Part shown: positions 36,701-46,936 of the stretch, one piece after another | How positions within the stretch are numbered: position 1 is the first letter of the stretch | Layout: the number at the start of each line of letters is the position of its first letter | DNA from: JALSHZ01 sp964614535 | GTDB taxonomy: Bacteria; Pseudomonadota; Gammaproteobacteria; UWMA-0217 | Reading direction: 5' to 3' | NCBI GenBank assembly: GCA_964614535.1 | Contig: CAZTOZ010000016.1 | Location: 62,001-126,000 of the forward strand | DNA length: 64,000 nt | Translations under genes and position numbers: made by a program | Notes under the pieces: model-generated | What the model was told of the DNA's origin: nothing | Seen by the model: only the letters and a program-made list of their open reading frames with translations | The model's database searches: none

Positions 36701-38260
36701 AGTTTCCCGGTCTACACCTCCTCGATTCCGCTGGAACACGCCATCGCGTTCCGCACTCCCGGCTCGCAGTTCGCCGGGCTGTCGGCCCGTCCGATCGACG
36801 GGCCATCGGTGGAGATGCTGAGCCATCCGCTCGATTCCGCGATCAAGCTGCTGTTGATCTCCGGCCGCACGGCGGAGGAGCTGGTCATTGCCGTCAAGGG
36901 GCTGGTGTCGGGCCAGCTGGAACTGCGCGGCAGCCATCTGGCGATCAGCACCGACCAGTTCAGCCTGCCCCGGCGACAGCCCTATGACGCCCCACGCTGG
37001 CTGCGGGACCGGGACAAGACCTACCTGAGCGAACTGACCGCACCCGGCGGGCTGACCGCCAGCGGCATTTCGCCGAAGACCATCCGCGTCAACTTCCGCC
37101 TCGCCCCCGACCTGCTGACCTGGCAGAACGAGAAGATTCCACTGCATCTGGCCTGGCGCTACAGCGATCTGCCGCTCGAGGACGGCAGCACCCTCGACGT
37201 CGGGCTCAACGGCGACTGGCTGGCGAGCTACTCCCTCGACGACCAGTCGGGCAAGGTACCAAAGATCGACAAGACCACCGGCGAGGCCGACGTGCCGATG
37301 ATCCACAAACGCAGCATCGTCGAGCTGCCGGTGCGGCGACTGGTGGGGCTGAACCAGCTCAGCTTCTATCCCAACCTGATCCTGCCCGAGGAGGCCGCGC
37401 GCCAGTGCGCCGACATCTATCTGCGCTACATGACCACCGCCATCGAGCGCGACGCCTATATCGACCTCTCCGATCACTACCACTTCACGCGGCTGCCGGA
37501 TCTGGCCAAATTCGCCAACCTCGGCTTCCCGTTCACCCGCTACGCCGACCTGCAGGAGACGGCGGTCATCCTGCCCCATGCCCCCGACAACGACGAACTC
37601 CAGTTCATGCTCAATGCCATGGGCATCGCCGGCGCGGCCACCGGCTATCCCGCTTTCGAGGTCACACTGCTCTACCCCGACGACATCGAGCCGGCCCGCG
37701 ACAAGGACATCCTGCTGATCGGCAGCGATGCACGGCAACCGCTGGCGGCGGCCTGGCGGCAATGGATGGCGCTCAATGCCGACGACGAGGGCCACTGGCA
37801 CCTGCGCAAGCTCTCCCTGCTGGAGCGGATGTCGCTGTGGTGGAAGGGGGAAAAACTGGAAGATCTCTCTTCAGCCAAACAGATGGTCGAAGCCAACAGC
37901 GGCGACCTGACGGCGCTGACCGGCTTTCGCTCACCGCTCGACGACGACCGTTCCGTCGTCATGCTGGTGGCCAACTCCCCCACCTATCTGCAACAGCTCA
38001 ATTCCGCGTTGTCGGTGCCTGACCTGTTCGCCCTGATCCAGGGGGATCTGACGGTATTCGCCGGCGACGTCATCCACGGCTACCGGGTTCTGCCCAGCTA
38101 CTACGCCGGCGAAATGCCGTGGTACACCTGGGTGCGCTGGTATCTCTCGACCCATATTCTGGCGATGATCCTGCTGACGCTGGTCACCATTCTGGTCGCC
38201 GCGCTGGTGCTGAAACTGCTGCTGTCGGAGCATGCCCGTGAACGTATCGCGAGTCGTTAG
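33797..38260 (+). CDS. bcsAB: Fused cellulose synthase catalytic and beta subunits (BcsA-BcsB)
   Basis: 1487 residues. Residues about 25-140 form membrane helices. The GT2 domain follows with DDG (about 196), DSD (about 244), TED (about 340) and QRRRW (about 378), all intact, and the gating loop FNVTDKGG at about 503. A PilZ-like domain spans about 583-665. From about 768 the sequence is BcsB-like (carbohydrate-binding and flavodoxin-like domains) ending in one membrane helix. The fusion parallels AcsAB of Komagataeibacter. It makes and translocates beta-1,4-glucan. The PilZ D-x-S-x-x-G motif appears degenerate. Confidence 0.93.
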   Translation: MTSFNRSSPPRRHATASEEPEHGRPVGLLKLVLVIAAIITLLISSIPLTIEQQTLFVLASLGLSLLLRPQNELARYRVIVLILISCIATGRYIFWRLTESLGWFDPNLELSFLDYLFSAGLLLAEIYAWVVLYLGYFQTIWPLHRNVMALPEDDALWPSVDVFIPTYNEPLNVVAPTVLAALDIDWPQDRINVYLLDDGCREAFAEFAAEAGAEYIARESSEGAKAGNINHALEQTDGELVAIFDSDHVPTRNFLLDTVGWFLHDDDLGLLQTPHVFYTPDPVERNLQVFHQVPNEGQLFYGLVQDGNDSWNAAFFCGSCAILRREALEEIGGVATDTVTEDAHTSLLIQKKGWGSAYLNKPLAAGLATERLSAHIGQRRRWARGMLQIFRKDNPLLAKGLSMAQRLSYFNAMLHFLFSLPRIIFLTAPLAYLFFEAYVIQASAVLIAIYALPHIFQAQVANSVMQGRYRHSFWADVYETILSPHLVAPTLTALVAPNKGSFNVTDKGGVIDKDFFDWKSAKFIFLLLVLNIVGLGFAIVRLFWWNPDETGTVLINLAWTIYNSIILGAAISVAWEKRQRREEPRVHRQYDAFVTLPGGKRIRAETRDLALSSISLHVPPDLRLRRGDEVVVEITDGTNSASFRGTAATIVPRHLGVRLAPLPAWEQQELIYFSHGHEHSWDKWYTACEPSKPLASFIEIIRLGIIGAIRAVFGHSDDPEVNARRLHRLGGPATALLLTLVGLLAGQSAPQAGTTTTPAPVPPATAPTTLSGTGESRVLRFSDLGVERPLRLRGGNSQDDVWFHVRADRIVKQGELRLLYTIAADLLEDFTAVAITLNGQPVATVPITRENVDRPLVDVFPIDPLNFSDLNQLAFRLVPKEEENCEKLDPLAISVEIQPESELVLRLNPLDLINDLALFPVPFHDFRDDSRLVLPFLFGERLGQSLPALKAGAILASWFGAKADYLGASFPVYTSSIPLEHAIAFRTPGSQFAGLSARPIDGPSVEMLSHPLDSAIKLLLISGRTAEELVIAVKGLVSGQLELRGSHLAISTDQFSLPRRQPYDAPRWLRDRDKTYLSELTAPGGLTASGISPKTIRVNFRLAPDLLTWQNEKIPLHLAWRYSDLPLEDGSTLDVGLNGDWLASYSLDDQSGKVPKIDKTTGEADVPMIHKRSIVELPVRRLVGLNQLSFYPNLILPEEAARQCADIYLRYMTTAIERDAYIDLSDHYHFTRLPDLAKFANLGFPFTRYADLQETAVILPHAPDNDELQFMLNAMGIAGAATGYPAFEVTLLYPDDIEPARDKDILLIGSDARQPLAAAWRQWMALNADDEGHWHLRKLSLLERMSLWWKGEKLEDLSSAKQMVEANSGDLTALTGFRSPLDDDRSVVMLVANSPTYLQQLNSALSVPDLFALIQGDLTVFAGDVIHGYRVLPSYYAGEMPWYTWVRWYLSTHILAMILLTLVTILVAALVLKLLLSEHARERIASR

Positions 38261-39347
38261 GATGATGGCCGCCGCCCTGCTGCTCGCCCTGGCGCCACCC
38301 CTGCTGCCGGCCAAGGCCACGAGCCACCACGGTGCCGACTGGCCGCAGTGGCAGGCCTACAAGCGCGACTTCATCCAGCACGACGGCCGCGTCATCGAAC
38401 ATTCGCAACACGGCAGAACCACCTCGGAAGGTCAGGCCTATGCGCTGTTCCACGCGCTGGTGGCCGGCGACCGGCCCGCTTTCGAACAGATCCTGCGCTG
38501 GACCGAGAACAACCTGGCCGGGGGCGACCTGACGAAGCGGCTGCCCGCCTGGCTCTGGGGGCGACGCGACGACGGCCGCTGGGGCGTCCTGGACGACAAC
38601 GCCGCCAGCGACGCCGACATGTGGCTGGCCTGGACGCTGCTGGAGGCCGGCCGGCTGTGGCACGAGCCGCGTTACGAAAAGCTGGGCAAGGCGGTACTCG
38701 ACCGGATCGAGCGGCTGGAGGTGGTCCGACTGCCCCATCTCGGCCCGATGCTGCTGCCGGGGCCACGGGGGTTTCATCCCGATGCCCACCGGTGGAAGCT
38801 CAATCCATCCTATCTGCCGGCACAACTGCTGCGCCGTTTCGCCCGTGCCGGGAACCGCCAGCTCTGGCAAACGGTGCTGGACAACAGCCTGACGCTGATC
38901 CGGCGCGCCAGTCGCAACGGCGTCGTCCCCGACTGGCTGATCTACCGTGACGACGGCAGCATCGCCAGCGCCAGCGACACCGACCGCATCGGCTACGACG
39001 CCATCCGCGTCTATCTCTGGGCGGGGATGCTGCCAGCCGGCGATCCGGCCAGGGCCTCGCTGCTGCGCCTGCTGTCGCGCGACTGCGACGCCAACCTGGT
39101 GGCGTCGGCGGCGGAGGCCGCCGGGATACGCATCGCCATCGGGCCGCTGATGAAGGCCACCGGCAACCACCGCTGCCTCAGCCAGCTGGTGCGCGCCGTG
39201 GACGCAGCCTGGCACCGTGACCTGCTCGGCGACCCGGCGCGCTACTATGACCAGAACCTGTCGCTGTTCGCACTCGGCTGGCTGGAGAAACGTTTTGCCT
39301 TCACCGCAGATGGGGGTCTGCTGCTGCCGCGTCATGAAACTCAATAA
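38238..39347 (+). CDS. bcsZ: Cellulose-operon endoglucanase (GH8)
   Basis: 369 residues from a GTG at 38238 with GGAG seven bases upstream; the ATG at 38232 is too close to that site. A signal peptide ends near LLPAKA. The catalytic acid Glu is in TSEGQAYALF, with DADMWLAW and RIGYDAIRV further on, as in GH8 BcsZ. It is a periplasmic cellulase needed for ordered cellulose export. It overlaps bcsAB by 23 bases and bcsC by 14. Confidence 0.92.
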   Translation: MNVSRVVRMMAAALLLALAPPLLPAKATSHHGADWPQWQAYKRDFIQHDGRVIEHSQHGRTTSEGQAYALFHALVAGDRPAFEQILRWTENNLAGGDLTKRLPAWLWGRRDDGRWGVLDDNAASDADMWLAWTLLEAGRLWHEPRYEKLGKAVLDRIERLEVVRLPHLGPMLLPGPRGFHPDAHRWKLNPSYLPAQLLRRFARAGNRQLWQTVLDNSLTLIRRASRNGVVPDWLIYRDDGSIASASDTDRIGYDAIRVYLWAGMLPAGDPARASLLRLLSRDCDANLVASAAEAAGIRIAIGPLMKATGNHRCLSQLVRAVDAAWHRDLLGDPARYYDQNLSLFALGWLEKRFAFTADGGLLLPRHETQ

Positions 39348-42300
39348 CACCGGAAAACAGCTCCTGCTGGCACTGGCGCTCTCGACCATGGCGTCACCAA
39401 GGCTCATGGCCGCCAGCCAGCCGGAGGACATTCGCCAGCTGCTGGTCCAGGGCCACTACTGGGTGGGCCAGGGGCACCCCGATCTGGCCATCGCCGCCTG
39501 GGAGAAGGTACTGATGACCGACCCCGGCAATGAGGAGGCACAAAACGCGCTGCGCGAGCTGAAAGACTTCCACCCATCCCGGATCGACCAGACGAAGCTG
39601 GCGCTGGCACGAAAGCTCGCCCGCCAACACAAATACGCCGACGCGTTGAAGATGTACAAGCTCGCCTTCGCCGGCGGCACGCCCAACAGCTTCTACGCAG
39701 CCGAATACTACGAAACCCTCAGTGGCACCCGTGGCGGCTGGAAACCGGCGATCCGGGCGCTCGACGAGCTGGTACGGAAATACCCCTCCAACGACCACTA
39801 CCGGCTGGTTCGCGCCCGGGTACAGACCTATCACGAATCGACCCGGCGCAACGGCATCGCGACGCTGGCGGAGATGGCCGGCAACGACGACCTCGACGAG
39901 ACACTGCGCCACGAGGCAGCCAAGGCGTGGAAGAACGCACTGCTGTGGCTGCCCGGCATCGGTGCCGATCGTGGCCTCTACCAACGCTATCTGGAGGCGT
40001 ATCCGGGTGATACCGAGATCGAGAACCGCCTCGCCAATCTCGACCGACTCGGCAAGCACAACACCCTGCAACAGGCCTGGGGCTATCTAAATTCGGGCGA
40101 GCTGGACAAGGCCGAGGCCATCTTCACCCGCCTGCTCCGGGCTTCACCCGACAACGCCGAAGCCCTCGCCGGGCTGGGCCTGACCCGCATGAAGCGGCAA
40201 CGCTTCGCCGGCGCCAGTGAAGCGTTGGAGAAGGCGTTGGCCATTGCTCCCGACACACACCGCGATCTCGAACCGGTACTGAAGGAGGCCCGTTTCTGGG
40301 CCAACTACAAGAAAGCCGAGCAGGCCTGGAAGCAAGGCCGTTACCGCCGCGCGCTGAAGGCACTCGACCAGGCCGATGCCCTCCGCCCCAACAGCTACGA
40401 GGCGCTGCGGCTGCGTGCCGCCATCGCAGCGCGCCGGGGCAATCTGCGCAAGGCCAGCCAACTCTACGACAAGGCGCTGGAGCGGCGTCCCGACGACCCC
40501 GAGGCCCGCCGCGGCCTGCTGCAACTGCTGATCCAGTCGGGCGACGAGGCGGGGGCATTGCGGTTGCTGCGCAAGCACGACCTGCCGCAACAGGCGTACC
40601 GCGAGGCGCGCAACCGTCTCAAGGCCCAACGGCTCTGGCAACAAGCACGCAACAGCGAGGACCCGCAGGCCGCCATCACCGTGCTGCGCGAAGCGCTGGA
40701 GCTGGACCCCGGCAACGCCTGGATGCGGCTGGAGCTGGCGCGGCTGCTCGCGGCCCGGGGCGAGCGCGATGAAGCCGCCGCACTGTTCGACGGCTACCTG
40801 CGGAGCTTCCCCAACGACCAGGAGCACCTCTTCGCCGCTGCGATCCTGCTGGCCGAACTGGATCGACCGGAAGCGGCGCTGCAACGCCTGCGAGCCATTC
40901 CGCCTGCGTACAAGAACGAGGCCCAACTGCGTCTCGAGCAACGACTGCAGGCGCGTCTGCAACTGGCCAGGGCCAAGGCATTGATCGCCAAGGGAGACTA
41001 CCGCGGCGCCACCCTGATCGCCGAAACGCTGGCCCCGAGCGACGACCCGCAGGTGCGGCTGATATACGCCGAACTGCTGGCCCGGCTGGGGGAGGAAAAG
41101 GATGCGCTGTGGCAAGCGCAACAGGCTTGGAAGCAGGTCGAGGAGGACACCGGCGCGACACTGCAATACGCCACGGTGCTGCTGTTGACGCACCAGTATC
41201 AGGCGCTGGACGAGCTGCTGCTGACACTGAAGCATCGCCCCGGACTGACCGCCCCGGACCGGGAGGCCATCGCCCGGCTGCGGCTCGGGCTGGAGCTGGA
41301 ACTGGCCGACAACCTGCGCAAGTCGGGCGACTACAACGCCGCTTGGCGCCAGCTGCTGCCTTTCCTGCCGCAACACGCCGACGATCCTTCACTGCGCACC
41401 CTGCTGGCCAGCATCTACCACGATGCCGGCGATTCCGAACGCGCGTTGCAGCTCTACCGGGCGGAGCTGGCGCAGCGGCCAGGCAACCGCGCGGCATGGC
41501 ACGGCGCCGTCGGCGCGGCGATGGCGCTGCGGGACTATCCGCTGGCCGACGAGTTGATCGCACGGGGGCTGGAGACCCACCCGGACGACCCCGAGCTGCT
41601 GCTGCAGCGGGCCCGTCTCCACTACCTGCGGGGCCGTCGTCAGGCGGCGCTCGACGATCTCGACCAGGCGTTGGTGCAGGCACGCGCGCTGCCCCGTTCG
41701 ACCCGGCAGCGCGCGGCGGAGCAATTTCCCCAACCATCGCCCGATGACACGGCCGCGAGCGCCCGCTGGGCGCTCGACGCACGGCGGCTCAAGGCACGGA
41801 TCGATGCCGAGACCGCCACCACGCTGACCATCGGCACCTCGATCCACAAACGCAGCGGCACCACCGGGGTGGACGAACTCACCACCACGACACTGCCGCT
41901 GGAGTGGCGCAGCACGCTCAATGCCGACAAGGGCTGGGGGATACGCATCACCCCCACCCTGCTGGACGCCGGCGCGCCGGATGCCGATGTTGCCCATCTG
42001 CTCGGCAGTCAGGCCATCCAGGGGGCAGGCGTCGCCGGGGAGGATCTCGACGACGAGGCGGTGGCGGTCTCGCTCTTCTACGAAGGCCCGCGCTGGGAGG
42101 CCGATATCGGCTTGGCCGGCGCCGGCTTTCTGCTCGACGGCGTGGAAGGGCGCCTCGCCTGGAAACAGCAGGACTTCGCCAGCCAGTCGATCATCGGTGC
42201 CGAGCGGCGACGGCTACGGGCGTCACTGCTCGCCCGGGCCGGACTGCGGGATGGGCTCACCGGCATCGACTGGGGTGGCGTCAACCGCAATGCGGTCACA

Positions 42301-42936
42301 TTCGACCACTATCTGCGCGGCGGCGACGACGCCCCCGCCACGATCCACGGCCACGCCAGTTACGCCCTGCTCGAAGGCGAGCACGTCGAGGACAACGGCC
42401 AACTCAAGCTCGAAGGCTCGGTACAGTGGGGGCTGACCGACGAGACGGCGCTGCGGGCCCGGCTCGGGATCCGTGCCACCTATCAGCATTTCGACAAGAA
42501 TCTGCGGGGGTTCACGCTGGGCCAGGGCGGCTACTTCAGCCCGGACCACCATCTGGCGTTGTCGATTCCGCTGGAGATCGACGGCACACGCGGCCCATTC
42601 CGTTACGGCCTGTCGGTGGCGCTCGGCCTGCAATATTTCACCGAGGACGACAGCCCACGCTTCCCACTCGATCCGGCCCTGCAACAGGCGCTCGAGGCCG
42701 GCGGCGACAGCCAGCTGGAAGGCGATGCCAAGAGCAGCTTCACCACCACGCTCCAGGCCGGCTTCGAGTATCGCCTGAATCGTGAGATCGGCATTGGCGG
42801 GGTGATCGCATCGACCAACGACAACGACTACGACGCCACCGGCATCGGCCTCTATCTGCGCTACTACTTCGACCGCCCCGCCGTGACCCGGCATGGCCAG
42901 TGGTGGCGCGACGGCAAGCAGTTGGGGCTCTGGTAG
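39334..42936 (+). CDS. bcsC: Cellulose export outer-membrane protein with TPR repeats
   Basis: 1200 residues from ATG 39334. A signal peptide (LLLALALSTMASPRLMAA) is followed by many tetratricopeptide repeats (residues about 30-800) and a C-terminal beta-barrel (about 850-1200) ending in YLRYYFDRP. This is the BcsC arrangement: a periplasmic TPR scaffold and an outer-membrane pore. It is the last gene of bcsAB-bcsZ-bcsC. No bcsQ, bcsE, bcsF or bcsG is present in the window. Confidence 0.92.
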   Translation: MKLNNTGKQLLLALALSTMASPRLMAASQPEDIRQLLVQGHYWVGQGHPDLAIAAWEKVLMTDPGNEEAQNALRELKDFHPSRIDQTKLALARKLARQHKYADALKMYKLAFAGGTPNSFYAAEYYETLSGTRGGWKPAIRALDELVRKYPSNDHYRLVRARVQTYHESTRRNGIATLAEMAGNDDLDETLRHEAAKAWKNALLWLPGIGADRGLYQRYLEAYPGDTEIENRLANLDRLGKHNTLQQAWGYLNSGELDKAEAIFTRLLRASPDNAEALAGLGLTRMKRQRFAGASEALEKALAIAPDTHRDLEPVLKEARFWANYKKAEQAWKQGRYRRALKALDQADALRPNSYEALRLRAAIAARRGNLRKASQLYDKALERRPDDPEARRGLLQLLIQSGDEAGALRLLRKHDLPQQAYREARNRLKAQRLWQQARNSEDPQAAITVLREALELDPGNAWMRLELARLLAARGERDEAAALFDGYLRSFPNDQEHLFAAAILLAELDRPEAALQRLRAIPPAYKNEAQLRLEQRLQARLQLARAKALIAKGDYRGATLIAETLAPSDDPQVRLIYAELLARLGEEKDALWQAQQAWKQVEEDTGATLQYATVLLLTHQYQALDELLLTLKHRPGLTAPDREAIARLRLGLELELADNLRKSGDYNAAWRQLLPFLPQHADDPSLRTLLASIYHDAGDSERALQLYRAELAQRPGNRAAWHGAVGAAMALRDYPLADELIARGLETHPDDPELLLQRARLHYLRGRRQAALDDLDQALVQARALPRSTRQRAAEQFPQPSPDDTAASARWALDARRLKARIDAETATTLTIGTSIHKRSGTTGVDELTTTTLPLEWRSTLNADKGWGIRITPTLLDAGAPDADVAHLLGSQAIQGAGVAGEDLDDEAVAVSLFYEGPRWEADIGLAGAGFLLDGVEGRLAWKQQDFASQSIIGAERRRLRASLLARAGLRDGLTGIDWGGVNRNAVTFDHYLRGGDDAPATIHGHASYALLEGEHVEDNGQLKLEGSVQWGLTDETALRARLGIRATYQHFDKNLRGFTLGQGGYFSPDHHLALSIPLEIDGTRGPFRYGLSVALGLQYFTEDDSPRFPLDPALQQALEAGGDSQLEGDAKSSFTTTLQAGFEYRLNREIGIGGVIASTNDNDYDATGIGLYLRYYFDRPAVTRHGQWWRDGKQLGLW

Positions 42937-42956
42937 CGCGCTGATACCGCCGGTGT

Positions 42957-44948
42957 TCAGATCTCCGAGCTGGCCGCGGCCTGGGCTGGCGTAAGAATGT
43001 CGGGGATCATCTCGGGCCCCGCCTCGAAAGCATCGGCCTGCCCCTGATATATCGACTGCCAGAAGGCCTGGGCCGCCAGCAGCTTGTCCTTCTCTGCCAG
43101 TTTCATCCAACGTTGCAGCTCGGGATCCTTGAGCCCGAAATCTCCCCAGTATTCGAGGAAGGCCAGCAGCAGGTCGGCCATGCGCTCGGTCTCCCACGGT
43201 ACCGACTTGTGGGACTCGCGCTCGTGAATCTCTTTCGCCAGCCGGAACTGGTGTGCCTTGTAGTCGATATCGAGCTTGAAGTGGGCCTTGAGGATCTCGT
43301 CGGTCAACGACTCCGACCATTTGCGGTGGAAACGGCAGATGCCGGTGTTGTCACTGAACAGCTCGTAGACCATCCGCTCGACGTTCTTGCGCCCCAATGC
43401 TGCGGGCATCATGAACTCGGGGCCGTAATAGACGTAGTACTTGCCCATGATCGGCATCGGGCTGCCCATGCCCGGCACCCAGTACTGGTTCGGCACCATG
43501 TAGCCATACTCCCCGTGGGAGAGGAAGACGGCGCGGTGCAGTGGCCGGCTGTCGTAGCGACGCGCCATCTCGTAGGCGGCGCCGCGAATACCCTGGCGGA
43601 ACACTGCGGCGCGCTCATCGAACAGGATCGCATCGATCAGCGCCTTGGCGTAACGGGCATTTTTCATGCTGTCCTCGACGACGTCGAAGCTCTCGTCATC
43701 GCTGGCGAACCGGAACGCCATCTGCTCCGGCGGCGGAAAGCCGTAGTCGGCGGCCGGAATCAGATCGTCGCGCAGGCATTCCATCAGCCAGGCGAGATAT
43801 CCACCGGTCTGGATCGCATCGAGGCCCAACGCATCGATGTGATCGTTGAGCATTTCGGCGGCGCGCTGGTCGAAGATGCCGGTCTGTGGCCCCAGTGCCT
43901 GATAGGGCTCGTAGTCCTTCTTGTACTTGCCGTTGACCTTTTTGCAGGCCACGGCGCAGGGCTCGCCGCAGTGCTGGAAGTTCTTGGGTTTGATGATCTC
44001 CTCGTTGTACTGCTTGAGGTAGTGGTCGAGGATGAATCGCTGGTGCTGTTCGCGCCGCTCCTCCTCGGTCGCATAGGCGCTGGTGTAGTTGAAACTCAGC
44101 AGCCGGTCGGAGACCTGGTACATATTGACGCCGAAGGTGCCACCGGTCTGGAATTTTTCCGAATAGCGGTATTTCTCGGTCACCGCCAGGTCGGTCTTGA
44201 CCACCTTTTGGCCGAAGTGTTCGATGAAATAGCCATCGAGCTCCTTCGAGCTGAGCAGATCGGGATCCTTCCAGTCCCCACCGAAGACACAGCCGACGAC
44301 GTTGTGTTGCTGCAGCAGCCGGCTGCCGAGTCCGCCGCGGCCGCACCAGTCCACCACCGGCGTGATCCGCCCCTTGGCGATGGTGCTCGAACCGATGATC
44401 CCCTCGGGGGTCCTGGCGGCCGCCGGCCCGACGGCGAACACCCGCACCTTGCGGCGCTTCTCGTCGTATTCGCCCCCATAGGTGTCGAAGAGATACTGCT
44501 GCAGGCCGAAAAAGCCGATCAGCACTTCGTCGGCGCTGCCCTGGTAGCCACGCCAGTAGGGTTCAGGATCGACCGGCTCCAGCCGCACCTGGAGTTTGTG
44601 GTCCTTGTAGTTGAGAAGCAGCACGCTCGGCTCGGCGCACCGCCCGCGCAACGCCACATAGTCCACCGAGAGCCCGTGAAAGGTGTAGGCGGCGCCACCC
44701 ATGCTGGAGACGTAGAAACCATCCCATTGCGGGCTGAAGGCACAAAACACCAGTCGCCGCGATCCCGGGATCGAACTCCCGGCCAGCAATCCCTGACCGA
44801 AGGTGAAGCTGTCGGGATACTGCTTGTATCGCCACCAGCCATAGTCCACCGGCCCAAAGATGTTCTGGTTCACGTGGAGGGTATCGACCTGCCACCCGCC
44901 GGTGGCGAGATTGACGACCAGTTCGCGCTGTTCGATGTCGTGCTGCAT
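42957..44948 (-). CDS. Aldehyde:ferredoxin oxidoreductase (AOR) family protein
   Basis: 663 residues from ATG 44946-44948 with AAGGAC upstream. It begins ELVVNLATGGW, the N-terminal AOR pattern, and has the tungsten/molybdo-pterin region with CGRGGLGSR-type glycines. Iron-sulfur ligands are C-x3-C-x3-C at about 327/331/335 and a fourth Cys at about 537. Classical AOR has C-x2-C-x3-C, so spacing differs by one. The substrate is unknown; members oxidise aldehydes or reduce acids or act on tetrapyrroles. It needs molybdopterin, and moaB is present at 58.9 kb. No dedicated ferredoxin gene is adjacent. Confidence 0.78.
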   Translation of the reverse strand: MQHDIEQRELVVNLATGGWQVDTLHVNQNIFGPVDYGWWRYKQYPDSFTFGQGLLAGSSIPGSRRLVFCAFSPQWDGFYVSSMGGAAYTFHGLSVDYVALRGRCAEPSVLLLNYKDHKLQVRLEPVDPEPYWRGYQGSADEVLIGFFGLQQYLFDTYGGEYDEKRRKVRVFAVGPAAARTPEGIIGSSTIAKGRITPVVDWCGRGGLGSRLLQQHNVVGCVFGGDWKDPDLLSSKELDGYFIEHFGQKVVKTDLAVTEKYRYSEKFQTGGTFGVNMYQVSDRLLSFNYTSAYATEEERREQHQRFILDHYLKQYNEEIIKPKNFQHCGEPCAVACKKVNGKYKKDYEPYQALGPQTGIFDQRAAEMLNDHIDALGLDAIQTGGYLAWLMECLRDDLIPAADYGFPPPEQMAFRFASDDESFDVVEDSMKNARYAKALIDAILFDERAAVFRQGIRGAAYEMARRYDSRPLHRAVFLSHGEYGYMVPNQYWVPGMGSPMPIMGKYYVYYGPEFMMPAALGRKNVERMVYELFSDNTGICRFHRKWSESLTDEILKAHFKLDIDYKAHQFRLAKEIHERESHKSVPWETERMADLLLAFLEYWGDFGLKDPELQRWMKLAEKDKLLAAQAFWQSIYQGQADAFEAGPEMIPDILTPAQAAASSEI

Positions 44949-45142
44949 GGGCTGAAGTCCTTGTTTCTTCACAGGTCTGGCCGCGAGACTACCACAAAGC
45001 CGGGCGGGGATTCGTTGCGATATGTGGCGCGGTGACCGACCTCTGCCGCCGACGGACGACCAGGGTTCCGGCGGCATTCTCCCGCTCGCTGGGCCGGAGG
45101 TTTCACGAGAACCCCCGGGGGGACGTCGCTGCAACGCCGGAT

Positions 45143-45165
45143 ATGGGAAAATCCCGCATTCCCAT
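45143..45165. promoter_or_regulatory. Inverted repeat between AOR and ICMT-like genes
   Basis: ATGGGAA-9-TTCCCAT is an exact 7-bp inverted repeat in the divergent intergenic region, 33 bases before the plus-strand start at 45198. It is a candidate operator shared by the two promoters. Confidence 0.4.
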
Positions 45166-45197
45166 GAACTCTTCGTATGGTCCAATACGCCGGTACG

Positions 45198-45650
45198 ATG
45201 AAAACCCTGATCCCGCCCCCGTTCTATGCAATCGCCTGCGCCGCCATGATGTGGCTGCTGGATCGCCTGCTGCCGGCGGGCGACTGGCTGACCACGCCAT
45301 GGACGATGGCCGGCCCGGTGCTGATGGCGATCGCCTTACTGCCAGCCGTGGCGGCGCTGCTGCACCTTCGCCACCATCGCACCACCATCGATCCCCGCCA
45401 CCCGGAAAACAGCCGGCGGCTGGTCACCAGCGGCATCTACGCCTACAGCCGCAATCCGATGTACCTGAGCCTGCTGCTGGCGCTGATCGGCTGGGCCATC
45501 ACGCTCGGCAATCTCACCGCCCTCGCCTTCCCTCCCCTGTTCGCGGCCATCGTCACGCAGCTGCAAATCGTGCCCGAGGAGCGGATCTTGGCACGGCGCT
45601 TCTCCACGGCGTTCGACGACTACCGCCAACGGGTGCGGCGCTGGTTGTGA
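45198..45650 (+). CDS. ICMT/PEMT-like membrane methyltransferase
   Basis: 150 residues with four hydrophobic helices. The C-terminal motif RNPMYLSLLLALIGWA followed by EE...F...Y is the SAM-binding signature of the isoprenylcysteine carboxyl methyltransferase/phospholipid methyltransferase superfamily. The substrate is unknown. The start could be ATG 45177 or 45198; neither has a good ribosome-binding site. It is divergent from the AOR gene, so shared regulation is possible. Confidence 0.72.
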   Translation: MKTLIPPPFYAIACAAMMWLLDRLLPAGDWLTTPWTMAGPVLMAIALLPAVAALLHLRHHRTTIDPRHPENSRRLVTSGIYAYSRNPMYLSLLLALIGWAITLGNLTALAFPPLFAAIVTQLQIVPEERILARRFSTAFDDYRQRVRRWL

Positions 45651-45656
45651 AGTGGC

Positions 45657-46877
<1,221 letters not shown>

Positions 46878-46936
46878 CGATACCGCTCGCTTGACGTAGG
46901 AAAGGGTGGCGGCATTCTACCGCAGATGGCACCGGG

